From the NCBI GenBank assembly GCA_016936555.1, contig JAFGXR010000020.1, positions 27,009 through 91,008 on the forward strand: DNA of 64,000 nucleotides. Reading direction: 5' to 3'. The translations under genes were made by a program, and so were the position numbers. Below are positions 25,773-33,989 of the stretch, one piece after another (the stretch's first letter is position 1; every line of letters starts with the position of its first letter). The notes below the pieces were generated by a model. The model worked only from the letters and a program-made list of their open reading frames with translations. It did no database searches and was not told where the DNA came from. Source of the stretch: Spirochaetales bacterium. Lineage in GTDB: Bacteria; Spirochaetota; Spirochaetia; DSM-2461.

Positions 25773-26735
25773 CTATAAAACATAGTCTTTTAAGAGCGGT
25801 TTTAACAGAGTTATATCTGATTTGCACAATTGCCGGCTTTGCGGGAACTCGGGGATATAGGGCCCGATGGTAAAGCGGCTTTTCAGGTGCACTTTTCCCG
25901 TTGTTCGCGTTCCCTTTCGGAAGGTGACCATATCCTCTTCAAAAGTGATGCGGAGCGGTTCGATGCGGTGGCTGTTTTCATCGCAGAGGCTGCTTTTCCG
26001 GTCCGGTGAAAAATGAGAGCGGAAGCCCCGGTCGTCCGTTACGGTTATTTCGTTCCCGGTCGTCGACAGTGCCGCCACATCGCCCGATTCGGTGAAGACA
26101 AGGGAGTTCCGGCTGCCGTCCAGCCCGTTTATATCGCTGTCGAAGGCCCGGATTTTTCCGATGGATGTCTGAACTTCCACAGGAGCGGCCGGTTCGCAGG
26201 AGTTCAGTGATCCATCCTGATAGAAGGACACCCCTTTCCGGATCAGGATTTCCCCGACCGGCGTTTCCATCGAAGACCGTTCCCCCGGCCACAGAGTCAG
26301 ACTCTTCAGTAATCCGGTTCTGTAAAATTCTATATTAATGGGTTTCACCGCCAGAATCCCCCAATAAGTGGGGATGGTCAGAGTCTCGGCCAGTTTGTAT
26401 TCGTCATTCTCGCTCCAGTAACCGGAGACTTTCCCGTTCAGAGGAAACAGGCGGTGAAGCGATCCGTCGGGATAGAATGTAAGCAGTTCCGCTTCAAAAT
26501 TTCCGACATGAGTCCTCACTGTCCGGGCGCGCTGAAGAGCAATGGATTTGACCATGCCGTTCCTATGGAATTTTACGGGAGAGAGTTTTTTTCTGCCGTG
26601 ATCCTCCACCATGTAGATCGGCGTGTAGTGTCCTGCCGAAGTTTCAATCTGACATTCTTCGAGAGGCTGAAATGTTTCAGGCGTCCCGTCCTCTCTGTAC
26701 GTGTAAAGTCCCTTTGCGTTTTCCCGTGTTTTCAT
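25773..26735 (-). CDS. Repeat protein with MORN-like units, function unknown
   Basis: A 320-residue cytoplasmic protein with no signal peptide. Short repeated units of the form F-x-x-x-G-x-L/V-K/H-S/R-L occur at least five times, for example VKFHRNGMVKSIAL, LTFYPDGSLHRLFPL, IEFYRTGLLKSLTL and VSFYQDGSLNSCEP, alternating with units like ETSAGHYTPIYMVE, THVGNFEAELL and TSIGKIRAF. The pattern resembles MORN/YwqK-type beta-hairpin repeats. No catalytic motif is visible. I do not recognise the family; a structural or binding role is likely. Confidence 0.6.
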   Translation of the reverse strand: MKTRENAKGLYTYREDGTPETFQPLEECQIETSAGHYTPIYMVEDHGRKKLSPVKFHRNGMVKSIALQRARTVRTHVGNFEAELLTFYPDGSLHRLFPLNGKVSGYWSENDEYKLAETLTIPTYWGILAVKPINIEFYRTGLLKSLTLWPGERSSMETPVGEILIRKGVSFYQDGSLNSCEPAAPVEVQTSIGKIRAFDSDINGLDGSRNSLVFTESGDVAALSTTGNEITVTDDRGFRSHFSPDRKSSLCDENSHRIEPLRITFEEDMVTFRKGTRTTGKVHLKSRFTIGPYIPEFPQSRQLCKSDITLLKPLLKDYVL

Positions 26736-26848
26736 ACATAAATCAATAGCAAATAGGGTACCAACTATTACTTGCAGACTGATAAATTGTCTAATTATAT
26801 ATAGAATAGAGAAATAACATGTTATAGCCTAGCCGGTCGGAAACCGGA

Positions 26849-27067
26849 TCATGATGAATTGGGGACGTAGATGTAAGAATCGGTCAATGTGATTACATTA
26901 ATGTTGTTATTGTGGGTAATATAAGTATGCTTCTCGTTAAGAACCCTGATCGGGCCTCTCCTCAGGTGGCATTTGAGATCGTTCCTCAGCACTTCGTGCC
27001 TGCGGTACGACTCATTGGCGGGCAGGAAGCTTGCTTCCGACCAGCCCGGAGCGAGAAAGGTTCGTCG
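26849..27067 (-). pseudogene. Possible 3' gene remnant
   Basis: On the minus strand an open frame of 72 codons ends at a TGA (26849-26851) and is bounded upstream by another TGA (27068-27070), with no ATG. The translation looks protein-like, for example RNDLKCHLRRGPIRVL and NVITLTDSYIYVPNSS, with no low-complexity bias. It begins within ten bases of the GC-rich repeat, as if the repeat had replaced the 5' part of a gene. I do not recognise the family, and chance openness cannot be excluded. Confidence 0.3.
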
Positions 27068-27077
27068 TCAACTTGAA

Positions 27078-27112
27078 CCCCCTCTCCTCGTGGGAGAGGG
27101 CAGGGGTGAGGG
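27078..27112. repeat. GC-rich palindromic repeat, copy 2
   Basis: CCCTCTCC-TCGTG-GGAGAGGG (27080-27100) forms a perfect 8-bp stem and is followed by CAGGGGTGAGGG. The segment GGAGAGGGCAGGGGTGAGGG matches the complement of copy 1 between nifK and nifE with one mismatch. It is shorter than copy 1 and looks like a half element. Confidence 0.7.
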
Positions 27113-27141
27113 TCTCGTATAAACTATAGCTACAGCCCCGG

Positions 27142-28302
27142 CTATAAAGCCCTGTTCCGCTCGATCAGCCCGAGTCTCTGTTTCACCGATTCATGGGAGC
27201 TCAGCGGGTCGACGGGCGTATTCTTGCAGTAATCCACAAGCTGATCCACTGTGGAAACCGCCACGTGCATTCTCGTGTCGGAAGAGGCGTAGTAGATGAG
27301 AAGACGTCCGTCGTCATCGGTTATCAGCCCGTTCGTGAAGACGACGTTGGACACATCTCCCACCCGCTCGCTGCCTTGGGGAGCCATGAGATAGCCGCCC
27401 GGCCTATAGAGCAGTTTTTCCGGATTATCCAGTTCGGTCATAAAGGCGTATATGACATAGCGCAGGCCGTCGGCCGTGTTGCGGACACCATGAGCGATAT
27501 GGAGCCATCCCTCATCGGTTTTGACTGGAGGGGCTCCGGCACCGTTTTTCACTTCCTTGATGGTGTGGTAGATTTTCTCATCGAGAACGGTTTCTTTACC
27601 GATAACCGCGCAGGTCATATCGTCGCAATAGCCGACGGAAATTCCGCCGCCCGATCCCGTATCGATAAAACCGTCCTGGGGTCTCGTGTACAGAAGGTAT
27701 CTGCCATTTACAAACTCGGGGTGGAGAACGACGTTTCTCTGCTGGGACGAAGGCGTCTTCAGATCGGGAAGCCGTTCCCAGTTCTCCAGGTCTCTGGTCC
27801 GGATCATGGCGGCGCTGGCGACGGCGCTGGCCGTATCACCGGGAGCCGCATCGGGATCTTTCCGTTCGGCGCAGTAGATGCCGTATATCCATCCGTCTTC
27901 GTGCTGCGTCAGCCTCATATCGTAGGAGTTTGTCTCTTTATGGGGATTTTCCGGCATGAGGAGGGGCTTGTCTGTAAAGCGGAAGTGGATTCCGTCAGGG
28001 CTTTCCGCCAGGCTGAAAAAGGATTTTCTGTCCATGCCCTCGATCCGGCACATCAGGTAGTATTTTCCCTTCAGCTTGATGGCTCCCGAGTTCATAACGG
28101 CGTTGATTCCCATCCGCTCCATAAACCAGGGATTGGTTTTCTCATTGAAGTCGTAGCGCCAGTCCAGGGGCGTGTGCTCCGCGGTCAGGATCGGATATTT
28201 GTATCGTGTGTATATGCCGTTTCCGGGCAGGACCGGTACATTTTCCAGGGCTAGAAGCTCGGCGTGGGCTTTTTCTATTCGGGATTTTCTCTCATTAAAC
28301 AT
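27142..28302 (-). CDS. GH130 glycoside phosphorylase, probably mannosylglucose phosphorylase
   Basis: A 386-residue five-bladed propeller enzyme of family GH130. It should split beta-1,4-mannosyl-glucose with phosphate to mannose-1-phosphate and glucose. [19 protein letters not shown] carries Asp128, at the place of the general acid in this family. [41 protein letters not shown] and the phosphate-binding Arg/Lys/His residues around them are typical of the subgroup with Bacteroides mannosylglucose phosphorylase. The ATG at 28302 has AGGAG eight bases upstream. It overlaps the 2-epimerase gene by 8 bp, the pairing known from mannan-degrading bacteria. Confidence 0.85.
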   Translation of the reverse strand: MFNERKSRIEKAHAELLALENVPVLPGNGIYTRYKYPILTAEHTPLDWRYDFNEKTNPWFMERMGINAVMNSGAIKLKGKYYLMCRIEGMDRKSFFSLAESPDGIHFRFTDKPLLMPENPHKETNSYDMRLTQHEDGWIYGIYCAERKDPDAAPGDTASAVASAAMIRTRDLENWERLPDLKTPSSQQRNVVLHPEFVNGRYLLYTRPQDGFIDTGSGGGISVGYCDDMTCAVIGKETVLDEKIYHTIKEVKNGAGAPPVKTDEGWLHIAHGVRNTADGLRYVIYAFMTELDNPEKLLYRPGGYLMAPQGSERVGDVSNVVFTNGLITDDDGRLLIYYASSDTRMHVAVSTVDQLVDYCKNTPVDPLSSHESVKQRLGLIERNRAL

Positions 28303-29494
28303 TTCTTTTCTCCTGTTTTTCAATTCGGTGGATCAGTTCCATAGAGGCCCGCCCGTTGTGATAGGGCGTTTTCCACATTCCGCCTTTTTCGCGGTCCAGA
28401 ACTGATCCGTCGTCTTTTATACCCCAGAACCATTCTCCCTTTACTCTGTCGGTCTGCTGGGTTTCTATATAATTCCAGAGCTTTTCCAGTTTTATCAGAT
28501 ATTCCTCATTTCCCGTCATCTCCCAGCCGTTCATCAGGCTGACGGCGTATTCCGCCTGGACCCACCATATCCTGGTTTTGTCGAGATGGCCGTCGTGTTT
28601 TTCATTGTAGAGGCTGCCGTCGGGAGCTGTGGCCTTTACGCTCGATACATCCAGAAGTCTCAACACTGTTTCCCTGTACTCTACCTGCAAATTTTCATCT
28701 CCGAGGATCTGAAGAGCTTCCCACAGGAGCCAGCTCGTCTCCACATCGTGCCCATAGGATTCCACATCGCCCGCGGGGGTCCAGTCTTTCGAGAAGTAAA
28801 GTTTCTGATGACCGGTTGAACGATCGTAGATCTTATCGGTAATGATTCTGATCAGAGAGACAAGCGCCTCTTTGACATCCTCTCTCCGGCTCTGAAGATA
28901 ATAGCGCGTATAGGCTTCGAGCATATGGAGGTTGGTGTTCATGGATTTCTCGCAGGCCATATCGTCGGCGCCCAGATTGTTGACCCCTCCGTATGCCCAG
29001 TCTCGGCTGCAGGCTTCGTAATAGCCGCCGAGTTCTCTGTCCCTTCCGTACCGTTCGAGGTAGCCGAAGATCTCTCTGCAGAGTTTTTCCGTCCCGGCCG
29101 AAGGGCTGATCATCTGAAAAGTGCTCAGGCCGTAAAGGGCGAAGGCCTGCCCGTAGAGGACTTTCTTGTCGTCGACAGGCTTTCCGTCTCGGTCAACCAG
29201 CCAGTAGAAGCCTCCGTATTCAGGATCTGTCAGCACGGAGATGAGAATATCATATAACTCCGTGGCGAATTCCAGGTATTCCGGCCGTTCTGTCATTCTG
29301 TATGCTTCAGAGTAGGTCCAGAGGAAACGCGAGACCATAACCAGTCCTGTCGGCGCATCGGGATCGGGGATATTATCATTGGAAATTTCTCCGTAAAGCC
29401 CGCCGTCTCCGCGGCGCATGTGTTCCATCCAATAGTTGAGTATGGATCCGTGCAGTTCCTCCCGGACCCGTATTTTCAATTTCTGCCAGTTCAT
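28295..29494 (-). CDS. Cellobiose/mannobiose 2-epimerase (AGE family)
   Basis: A 399-residue (alpha/alpha)6-barrel enzyme of the N-acylglucosamine/cellobiose 2-epimerase family. It should convert the reducing-end mannose of beta-1,4-mannobiose to glucose. Seen: the N-terminal [20 protein letters not shown], the catalytic-pocket histidines in [17 protein letters not shown] and [15 protein letters not shown], and [15 protein letters not shown] near the C terminus. [13 protein letters not shown] is also characteristic. It is translationally coupled to the GH130 phosphorylase, giving a two-step route mannobiose to mannosylglucose to mannose-1-phosphate plus glucose. Cellobiose could also be a substrate. 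Confidence 0.85.
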   Translation of the reverse strand: MNWQKLKIRVREELHGSILNYWMEHMRRGDGGLYGEISNDNIPDPDAPTGLVMVSRFLWTYSEAYRMTERPEYLEFATELYDILISVLTDPEYGGFYWLVDRDGKPVDDKKVLYGQAFALYGLSTFQMISPSAGTEKLCREIFGYLERYGRDRELGGYYEACSRDWAYGGVNNLGADDMACEKSMNTNLHMLEAYTRYYLQSRREDVKEALVSLIRIITDKIYDRSTGHQKLYFSKDWTPAGDVESYGHDVETSWLLWEALQILGDENLQVEYRETVLRLLDVSSVKATAPDGSLYNEKHDGHLDKTRIWWVQAEYAVSLMNGWEMTGNEEYLIKLEKLWNYIETQQTDRVKGEWFWGIKDDGSVLDREKGGMWKTPYHNGRASMELIHRIEKQEKRNV

Positions 29495-29650
29495 CCTATC
29501 CTCCGGTAGAGATTATACAGTAAAATCCGGTTAGTTGTAATAAAAACTAACCAGTAAAAATCTGCATACTTTTATTTCTCGAATAGTGCCTGTAACAGGT
29601 TCTGACTGATTTACATAGTTAAAAAAGCTTGAAGAAATTAGACTTGAATA

Positions 29651-29878
29651 ATGAAAGTCTCAAAAATCAGAAAAAGGCCCCGCTATATAAGGAAAAGCCA
29701 TCTCGCCCGGCAGGAGGAGATTCTCCGCAAAGTCCTTGAGGGCAGCGAAGAGGCCTGGCTGAAGATTGAAAGATATCTCGAGAAGAACAGCGATGCCCAG
29801 ATCAGTCACGGGATCTGCGATGATTGCATGGAGAAACTCTATGGCGATCAACCGTGGTTTCAAAAAAAACAGCAATAG
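29651..29878 (+). CDS. Small basic protein ending in an SHGICxxC motif
   Basis: A 75-residue protein. The first 25 residues are basic (RKRPRYIRKSHLARQ). The C-terminal half, WLKIERYLEKNSDAQISHG then ICDDCMEKLYGD, closely resembles a tail found on many PAS, GAF and response-regulator proteins, which runs CxxC, then a helix, then SHGICPDCxxKLY. Here the first CxxC pair is absent and the segment stands alone. The two remaining cysteines (ICDDC) could bind metal or act in redox control. The ATG has no strong Shine-Dalgarno. It lies between the mannoside genes and the YesN regulator gene. Confidence 0.55.
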   Translation: MKVSKIRKRPRYIRKSHLARQEEILRKVLEGSEEAWLKIERYLEKNSDAQISHGICDDCMEKLYGDQPWFQKKQQ

Positions 29879-29946
29879 GATTTCAGCTTTTCCCTTGCGC
29901 AACCCTCTCAAGCTGATATTATGGATGCCATAAGGGGCCGGGCTTT

Positions 29947-31518
29947 ATGACTTTTCATAATTACAGAGTACTGATCATCGATGATGAAGAAAAAATCGTC
30001 AAACTCATCTCAAATCTCATAGACTGGGACACTCTCCCCCTTTCTCTGGCGGGCACGGCCCACGACGGGCTGTCGGCTCTCGAGTTGATCGACAGGGAGG
30101 AACCGGACATCGTCATCCTCGATATCAGAATGCCCGGGCTGACGGGGCTGGATATCATCTCCAGGGTCAAGCAGTCGGGACGGGATATCCAGTTCATTAT
30201 CATCAGCGGTTACCGCCATTTCGAGTATGCCCACAACGCCATAAAGTTCGGCGTTGAGGATTATCTTCTCAAGCCGGTCAAAGAGGAAGAACTGAACCGG
30301 ACCTTGAAAAATATCATAGAGAGAAAGCGGGACAGCCGGAAACTGGAGGAGCGGGAACAGTCGAAAAGGGAACAGGATTTTATCAAGATCCTTTTCGACG
30401 GCCGCGGGAAGCCTCTGCCCGGGGATTTGGGAGTCACACTCCCATATGATACATTTGAGGTCTATTATCTCAAATGCGACCTGAACAGGAATGAGTGGAA
30501 CGGCAATGAGGCTGCGCTGCTCGAAGACAAAGTCTCCAATACCCTGAAAACCGTTTTTTCCGACGGGAGAACGGCTCCTTTCTTTTACCGCGACGGGGGA
30601 GGTATCTATATACTTCTCAATTTCCGGAGCGAGGATTCCAGGATTATCGGCAATTACTTTTTTAATCTGATTGAAGGGCTCCATTCCTACAGGGATCTTT
30701 TCAGGGATCTTACGGCAACTGTTTCCGCGAGCGGACCTTTCGAAGATCTTTCCGATTTTTCCGGGAGGGCTTCCGCCGCGGCCGGTCTGATTCAGGAGCG
30801 TTATGTCCGGGGCAGCGGAGCGGTTATCGAAAACAGACCTGCTCCGGACCAGATTGATATAAGCGATATTGTATCATCGGCTTTCAGAAGAGATTTCCTC
30901 CGGGCCGTGGACTGCCTCGACTCTGAAGAATCGGAAAAGCTTGTTTCAGAACTCTATAAGACTCTCTGCGAGCTTAAGGTTTCAGGCCGTCTCCTCTACC
31001 GGACCCTTCAGGAAATCCTGAAGATCTTCCGCTTCAACGGGGAGAACAGCCTCGAAATCGAGACCACTTTCGGCAGAGAGTTTGAACAGCTGGAACAGAT
31101 CCTCGCTGAACAGAGTTCCGGAAAGAGTCTGTATTCCATAACAGCCTCCTTTTTCCGGGATGTCCTGTCGGAACTGCAGAAGAGGAAACGGAACCGCGAT
31201 GAAAGACCGATTCTCGATGCCAAAAAATACATCCAGGAAAATTTCTATCTCAATCTCTCTCTGGAGGATGTCAGCTCCCGGATCGGGATAAGCCCCACTT
31301 ATCTGTCCACGCTCTTTAAGAAGAAAACGGGAACGGGATTTCTCGAATATCTGACGATGGTCCGCGTCGAGGAGGCGAAGGAGCTGCTGGCCGATCACAG
31401 AAGATCCATTGCCGATACGGCGGGCGAAGTCGGTTACAAAGATACGAAGCACTTTACGAAGCAGTTCAGAAAAGTTGTCGGTCTGAGTCCCGCCGAATAC
31501 CGCAAAATCTATTACTGA
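29947..31518 (+). CDS. YesN-type response regulator (REC plus AraC HTH)
   Basis: A 523-residue regulator. The receiver domain (1-125) has the acidic pocket IIDDEE, phospho-acceptor Asp59 in VILDIRMPG and Lys in LLKPVKEEE. The middle 280 residues are uncharacterised and resemble the linker of YesN proteins. The C-terminal AraC-type DNA-binding domain (about 420-523) contains LSLEDVSSRIGISPTYLSTL and the closing VGYKDTKHFTKQFRKVVGLS with PAEYRK. It is paired with the adjoining YesM-type kinase and should control the transporter genes behind it, and perhaps the divergent mannoside genes. Confidence 0.9.
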   Translation: MTFHNYRVLIIDDEEKIVKLISNLIDWDTLPLSLAGTAHDGLSALELIDREEPDIVILDIRMPGLTGLDIISRVKQSGRDIQFIIISGYRHFEYAHNAIKFGVEDYLLKPVKEEELNRTLKNIIERKRDSRKLEEREQSKREQDFIKILFDGRGKPLPGDLGVTLPYDTFEVYYLKCDLNRNEWNGNEAALLEDKVSNTLKTVFSDGRTAPFFYRDGGGIYILLNFRSEDSRIIGNYFFNLIEGLHSYRDLFRDLTATVSASGPFEDLSDFSGRASAAAGLIQERYVRGSGAVIENRPAPDQIDISDIVSSAFRRDFLRAVDCLDSEESEKLVSELYKTLCELKVSGRLLYRTLQEILKIFRFNGENSLEIETTFGREFEQLEQILAEQSSGKSLYSITASFFRDVLSELQKRKRNRDERPILDAKKYIQENFYLNLSLEDVSSRIGISPTYLSTLFKKKTGTGFLEYLTMVRVEEAKELLADHRRSIADTAGEVGYKDTKHFTKQFRKVVGLSPAEYRKIYY

Positions 31519-31526
31519 GGCTTATT

Positions 31527-32549
31527 GTGAAATCTCCCCTTCGAAGTTATCTGTTTCACCGCATGATCTTCATCTCGGCAATTTATCTATTGATCCAGGT
31601 CGTCACGATGTTTCTCCTGTTCAGCGGTTCCGGTTCCGGGTCTGCCGCTTTTCTGCTGCTGGGGGGTATCGGGATTTTCTTCCTCATGGTCTTTCTGTTT
31701 CTCTACAGGCCCTTCCGAAAAATGGAGAAGAGAATCGATGATTATGTGTACGGTTACAGCGGTGAGCTTCTCCCGGAGGAGGGCGTCTCGGTTTCCGAAT
31801 CTCTTGACCGCCTTCTGGCGAAAATCCGCGAGGACCTGAGAACGGAAAAGCTTCTTCGCAATTCTGACCGGCAGGCCGAATATCTGGCTCTTCAGAACCA
31901 GATCAATCCCCACTTTCTCTACAACACGCTGGAGGGTATCAGAAGCGACGCCCTGTCGGAGGGAGTTGATAATATCGCCTCCATTATCGAGTCTCTGGCG
32001 GTTTATTTCCGTTATACCATAAGCAAAGTGGACCGGCTCGTAACCCTGGAAGAGGAACTGGCGAACCTGAACAACTATCTGGCCATTCAGAACTACAGGT
32101 TCGGCGGGAAAATTTCCCTTGTCGAAGTATTCGATCAGTGCGATCGCTCGGTCTGTTCTCATCTCATTCCCAAACTGATTCTCCAGCCTTTTATGGAAAA
32201 CGCCATTATCCACGGGCTTGAGGAAAAGGTCGGTCCCGGCGTCGTGAAAATCATCTTCTCCCATACGGAAGACCGCCTGCTGCTGACAATCGAGGATGAC
32301 GGTGTGGGGATTGGCGAGGACAAGCTCTGGAACATCAACGCCTCGCTTTCCACTGTTTCCGGAACGGCTGAGGCGGACAGAAGCGGCGCGGGAGGCGGAA
32401 TCGCCATTAAAAATGTAAACAACAGGATCAAGCTGCTCTTCGGGGAGCGGTTCGGGATCAGGCTCCGCAGCATGAAGAATATAGGCACTTCCGTGGATAT
32501 TTCTCTTCCTCTCCTCTCCCGGGGGGAGAACCGGGACGGCGATCCGTGA
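31527..32549 (+). CDS. YesM-type sensor histidine kinase with minimal sensor
   Basis: A 340-residue kinase. Two membrane segments (about 13-32 and 40-60) are separated by only a Gly/Ser loop, so there is essentially no extracellular sensor domain. His129 in LQNQINPHFLYNTLEGI is the phosphorylation site of the His_kinase (LytS/YesM) family. The ATPase domain follows, with the N box MENAIIHGLEEKVGPG, the G1 box TIEDDGVGIG and a G2 box GAGGGIAIKNVNNR. Normal YesM proteins have a large extracellular domain and HAMP; both are missing. It starts with GTG and overlaps the pseudo-ABC gene by 4 bp. Confidence 0.9.
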   Translation: MKSPLRSYLFHRMIFISAIYLLIQVVTMFLLFSGSGSGSAAFLLLGGIGIFFLMVFLFLYRPFRKMEKRIDDYVYGYSGELLPEEGVSVSESLDRLLAKIREDLRTEKLLRNSDRQAEYLALQNQINPHFLYNTLEGIRSDALSEGVDNIASIIESLAVYFRYTISKVDRLVTLEEELANLNNYLAIQNYRFGGKISLVEVFDQCDRSVCSHLIPKLILQPFMENAIIHGLEEKVGPGVVKIIFSHTEDRLLLTIEDDGVGIGEDKLWNINASLSTVSGTAEADRSGAGGGIAIKNVNNRIKLLFGERFGIRLRSMKNIGTSVDISLPLLSRGENRDGDP

Positions 32550-33940
32550 AGAGCGAGCTGCTGAGTCTGGAATACATTTGCACGCCTGGAAAAGGGAGTC
32601 CCGTTCTCCAGGATTTTTCCATGGAGCTTTTCCGCGGTGAAATTGTCGGCCTTCTCACTATGAATTCCAGAGAAATCAGTTCGCTCGTCGAAATCCTCAC
32701 TGGTCAGACAGCTCCCCAGAGCGGCAGGATTTCCTATAACAATAAGCCTCTGCTCTCCAGTTATCCCGGAAGGAAATCGCCGATTATCGTGCTGGGCCGC
32801 AGAAGCCAGCTGATCGATGATTTCAATATCGCGGAAAATATTTTTGTCCTCCGCAGGGGATTCGGAAAATATCTGATCAACAGAAAGACTCTGGAGGATC
32901 AGGCGGCGGCGATGCTGGAAAAACTGGGGATCGCTTTTCCCTCCACTTCCTACGTCCGGGATCTGTCGGTTCTGGAAAAACTGATCATCCAGATCGCCAA
33001 ATCCCATATTCTCAGGTATCCGGTCATTGTTCTCCGCGAACTGTCGGCCTTTCTTTCCGACGATGATCTGGCGAGGCTGCTTCCTTTTCTGAAAGAGCTG
33101 GCCTCGGGCGGGCAGACTTTTCTGGTTCTCGATTCCACTTCCTCTGTCGTCGGTAAGGTGAGTTCCCGGGTGCTCCTTCTTCACAAGGGCCGGAACCTGT
33201 GGAATTTCCGGGAAGGGGAGTTTTCTCCTGCGCTGCTGGAACGGTTTTTCAAGGTCGACCGCGGGAGTCCCCCTTCGGGACCCGATACGGAGTCGCCGGG
33301 AGAGCTCGTCCTATCTCTGGAGGACGGCGCATCGGCTCTTCAGGCGCGGAAAGGGTCTGTTCTCGTCGCCATTGATCCCGAAGGCGGGCGTATCTGCAGA
33401 ATGATGGAATTTCTTAAGGGCTGCGGCGCCGCCGGTGATCTGAAGCTCCGGCTCCGCGGACGGATAATCCCTCAGCCCGGTCCCCGTCTGCTTTTGAAGA
33501 AGGGGATCGCGCTGATCGGGGAGGATCCCCTGGAGGGACAGCTCTATCCCCAGTTGAGCGCCCTGGACAACCTGGTTTTTCCCATGGGGGAGAAAGTTCC
33601 CTTTTTCTGGCAGAGACGGAGATTCCGGGAAAATGTAGCCCGGCAGTACGAAGCCCTTTTCAGTTCCGATGCCCTGAACTGCAGGATTTCAGCGCTCTCC
33701 TCAACAGACAGGCTGACTCTCGCCTATATGCGATGGCATGTATATTCTCCCGATCTGGTCATTCTCTTCCGTCCCTTTTCGACGGTGGACGGCCGGCTGG
33801 AGGAGCTGATCATCAGCCATATGAGCCGCCTGCTGGAAAAGGGAATCGGACTTCTCATTCTCACATCCAATTTATGGGAATTGAGCGCCCTGAAGGAAAA
33901 ATTACCGGTTCAGATCCAAAGATTGCCCCCTCTCTCCTGA
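32546..33940 (+). CDS. Tandem ABC protein without ATPase motifs (pseudo-RbsA)
   Basis: A 464-residue protein that aligns along its length with the two-domain sugar ATPases of the RbsA/MglA type but has lost the catalytic residues. In the N half, the Walker A place reads LLTMNSREISSLVEILTG instead of GxxGxGKST, the signature place reads RDLSVLEKLIIQIAKS, and Walker B reads VIVLRELSAF instead of a DEPT motif. In the C half, the signature place reads ISALSSTDRLTLAYMRW and Walker B reads LVILFRPFST. It overlaps the kinase gene by 4 bp and is followed by a true RbsA-type gene. A role as a regulatory partner linking transporter and kinase is inferred. Confidence 0.8.
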   Translation: MKSELLSLEYICTPGKGSPVLQDFSMELFRGEIVGLLTMNSREISSLVEILTGQTAPQSGRISYNNKPLLSSYPGRKSPIIVLGRRSQLIDDFNIAENIFVLRRGFGKYLINRKTLEDQAAAMLEKLGIAFPSTSYVRDLSVLEKLIIQIAKSHILRYPVIVLRELSAFLSDDDLARLLPFLKELASGGQTFLVLDSTSSVVGKVSSRVLLLHKGRNLWNFREGEFSPALLERFFKVDRGSPPSGPDTESPGELVLSLEDGASALQARKGSVLVAIDPEGGRICRMMEFLKGCGAAGDLKLRLRGRIIPQPGPRLLLKKGIALIGEDPLEGQLYPQLSALDNLVFPMGEKVPFFWQRRRFRENVARQYEALFSSDALNCRISALSSTDRLTLAYMRWHVYSPDLVILFRPFSTVDGRLEELIISHMSRLLEKGIGLLILTSNLWELSALKEKLPVQIQRLPPLS

Positions 33941-33950
33941 AGAACCGCCT

Positions 33951-33979
33951 TTGACGGCTTAAATTCCCGGTGGTACGAT
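33951..33979 (+). promoter_or_regulatory. Sigma-70 promoter within the sugar operon
   Basis: TTGACG (33951-33956), a 17-bp spacer and TACGAT (33974-33979). The start would be about 33986, only a few bases before the ATG at 33990, which has no Shine-Dalgarno. It would let the transporter genes be transcribed apart from the regulators. Confidence 0.45.
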
Positions 33980-33989
33980 TTGATCAGAT

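Larger units (their letters stand above)
26736..27141. other. Gene-free stretch with repeat and possible remnant
   Basis: This 406-bp stretch has no complete gene. It contains a small inverted repeat CCGGT-CGGAA-ACCGG (26833-26847), an open frame without a start codon (26849-27067, minus strand) and the second copy of the GC-rich repeat (27078-27112). The first 80 bases are AT-rich and probably hold the promoter of the repeat-protein gene at 26735. Confidence 0.6.

Noticed and set aside
26833..26847. CCGGT-CGGAA-ACCGG hairpin as a terminator
   Set aside because: Short stem and no T run on either strand, so it is listed only as a small inverted repeat.
27193..28254. Open frame of over 350 codons on the plus strand across the GH130 gene
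   Set aside because: The minus-strand GH130 reading is fully supported by family motifs; the plus-strand frame shows none.
32159..33184. Open frame of over 340 codons on the minus strand across the kinase and pseudo-ABC genes
   Set aside because: Antisense to two genes with clear reading frames and overlaps; no motif or ribosome-binding site.
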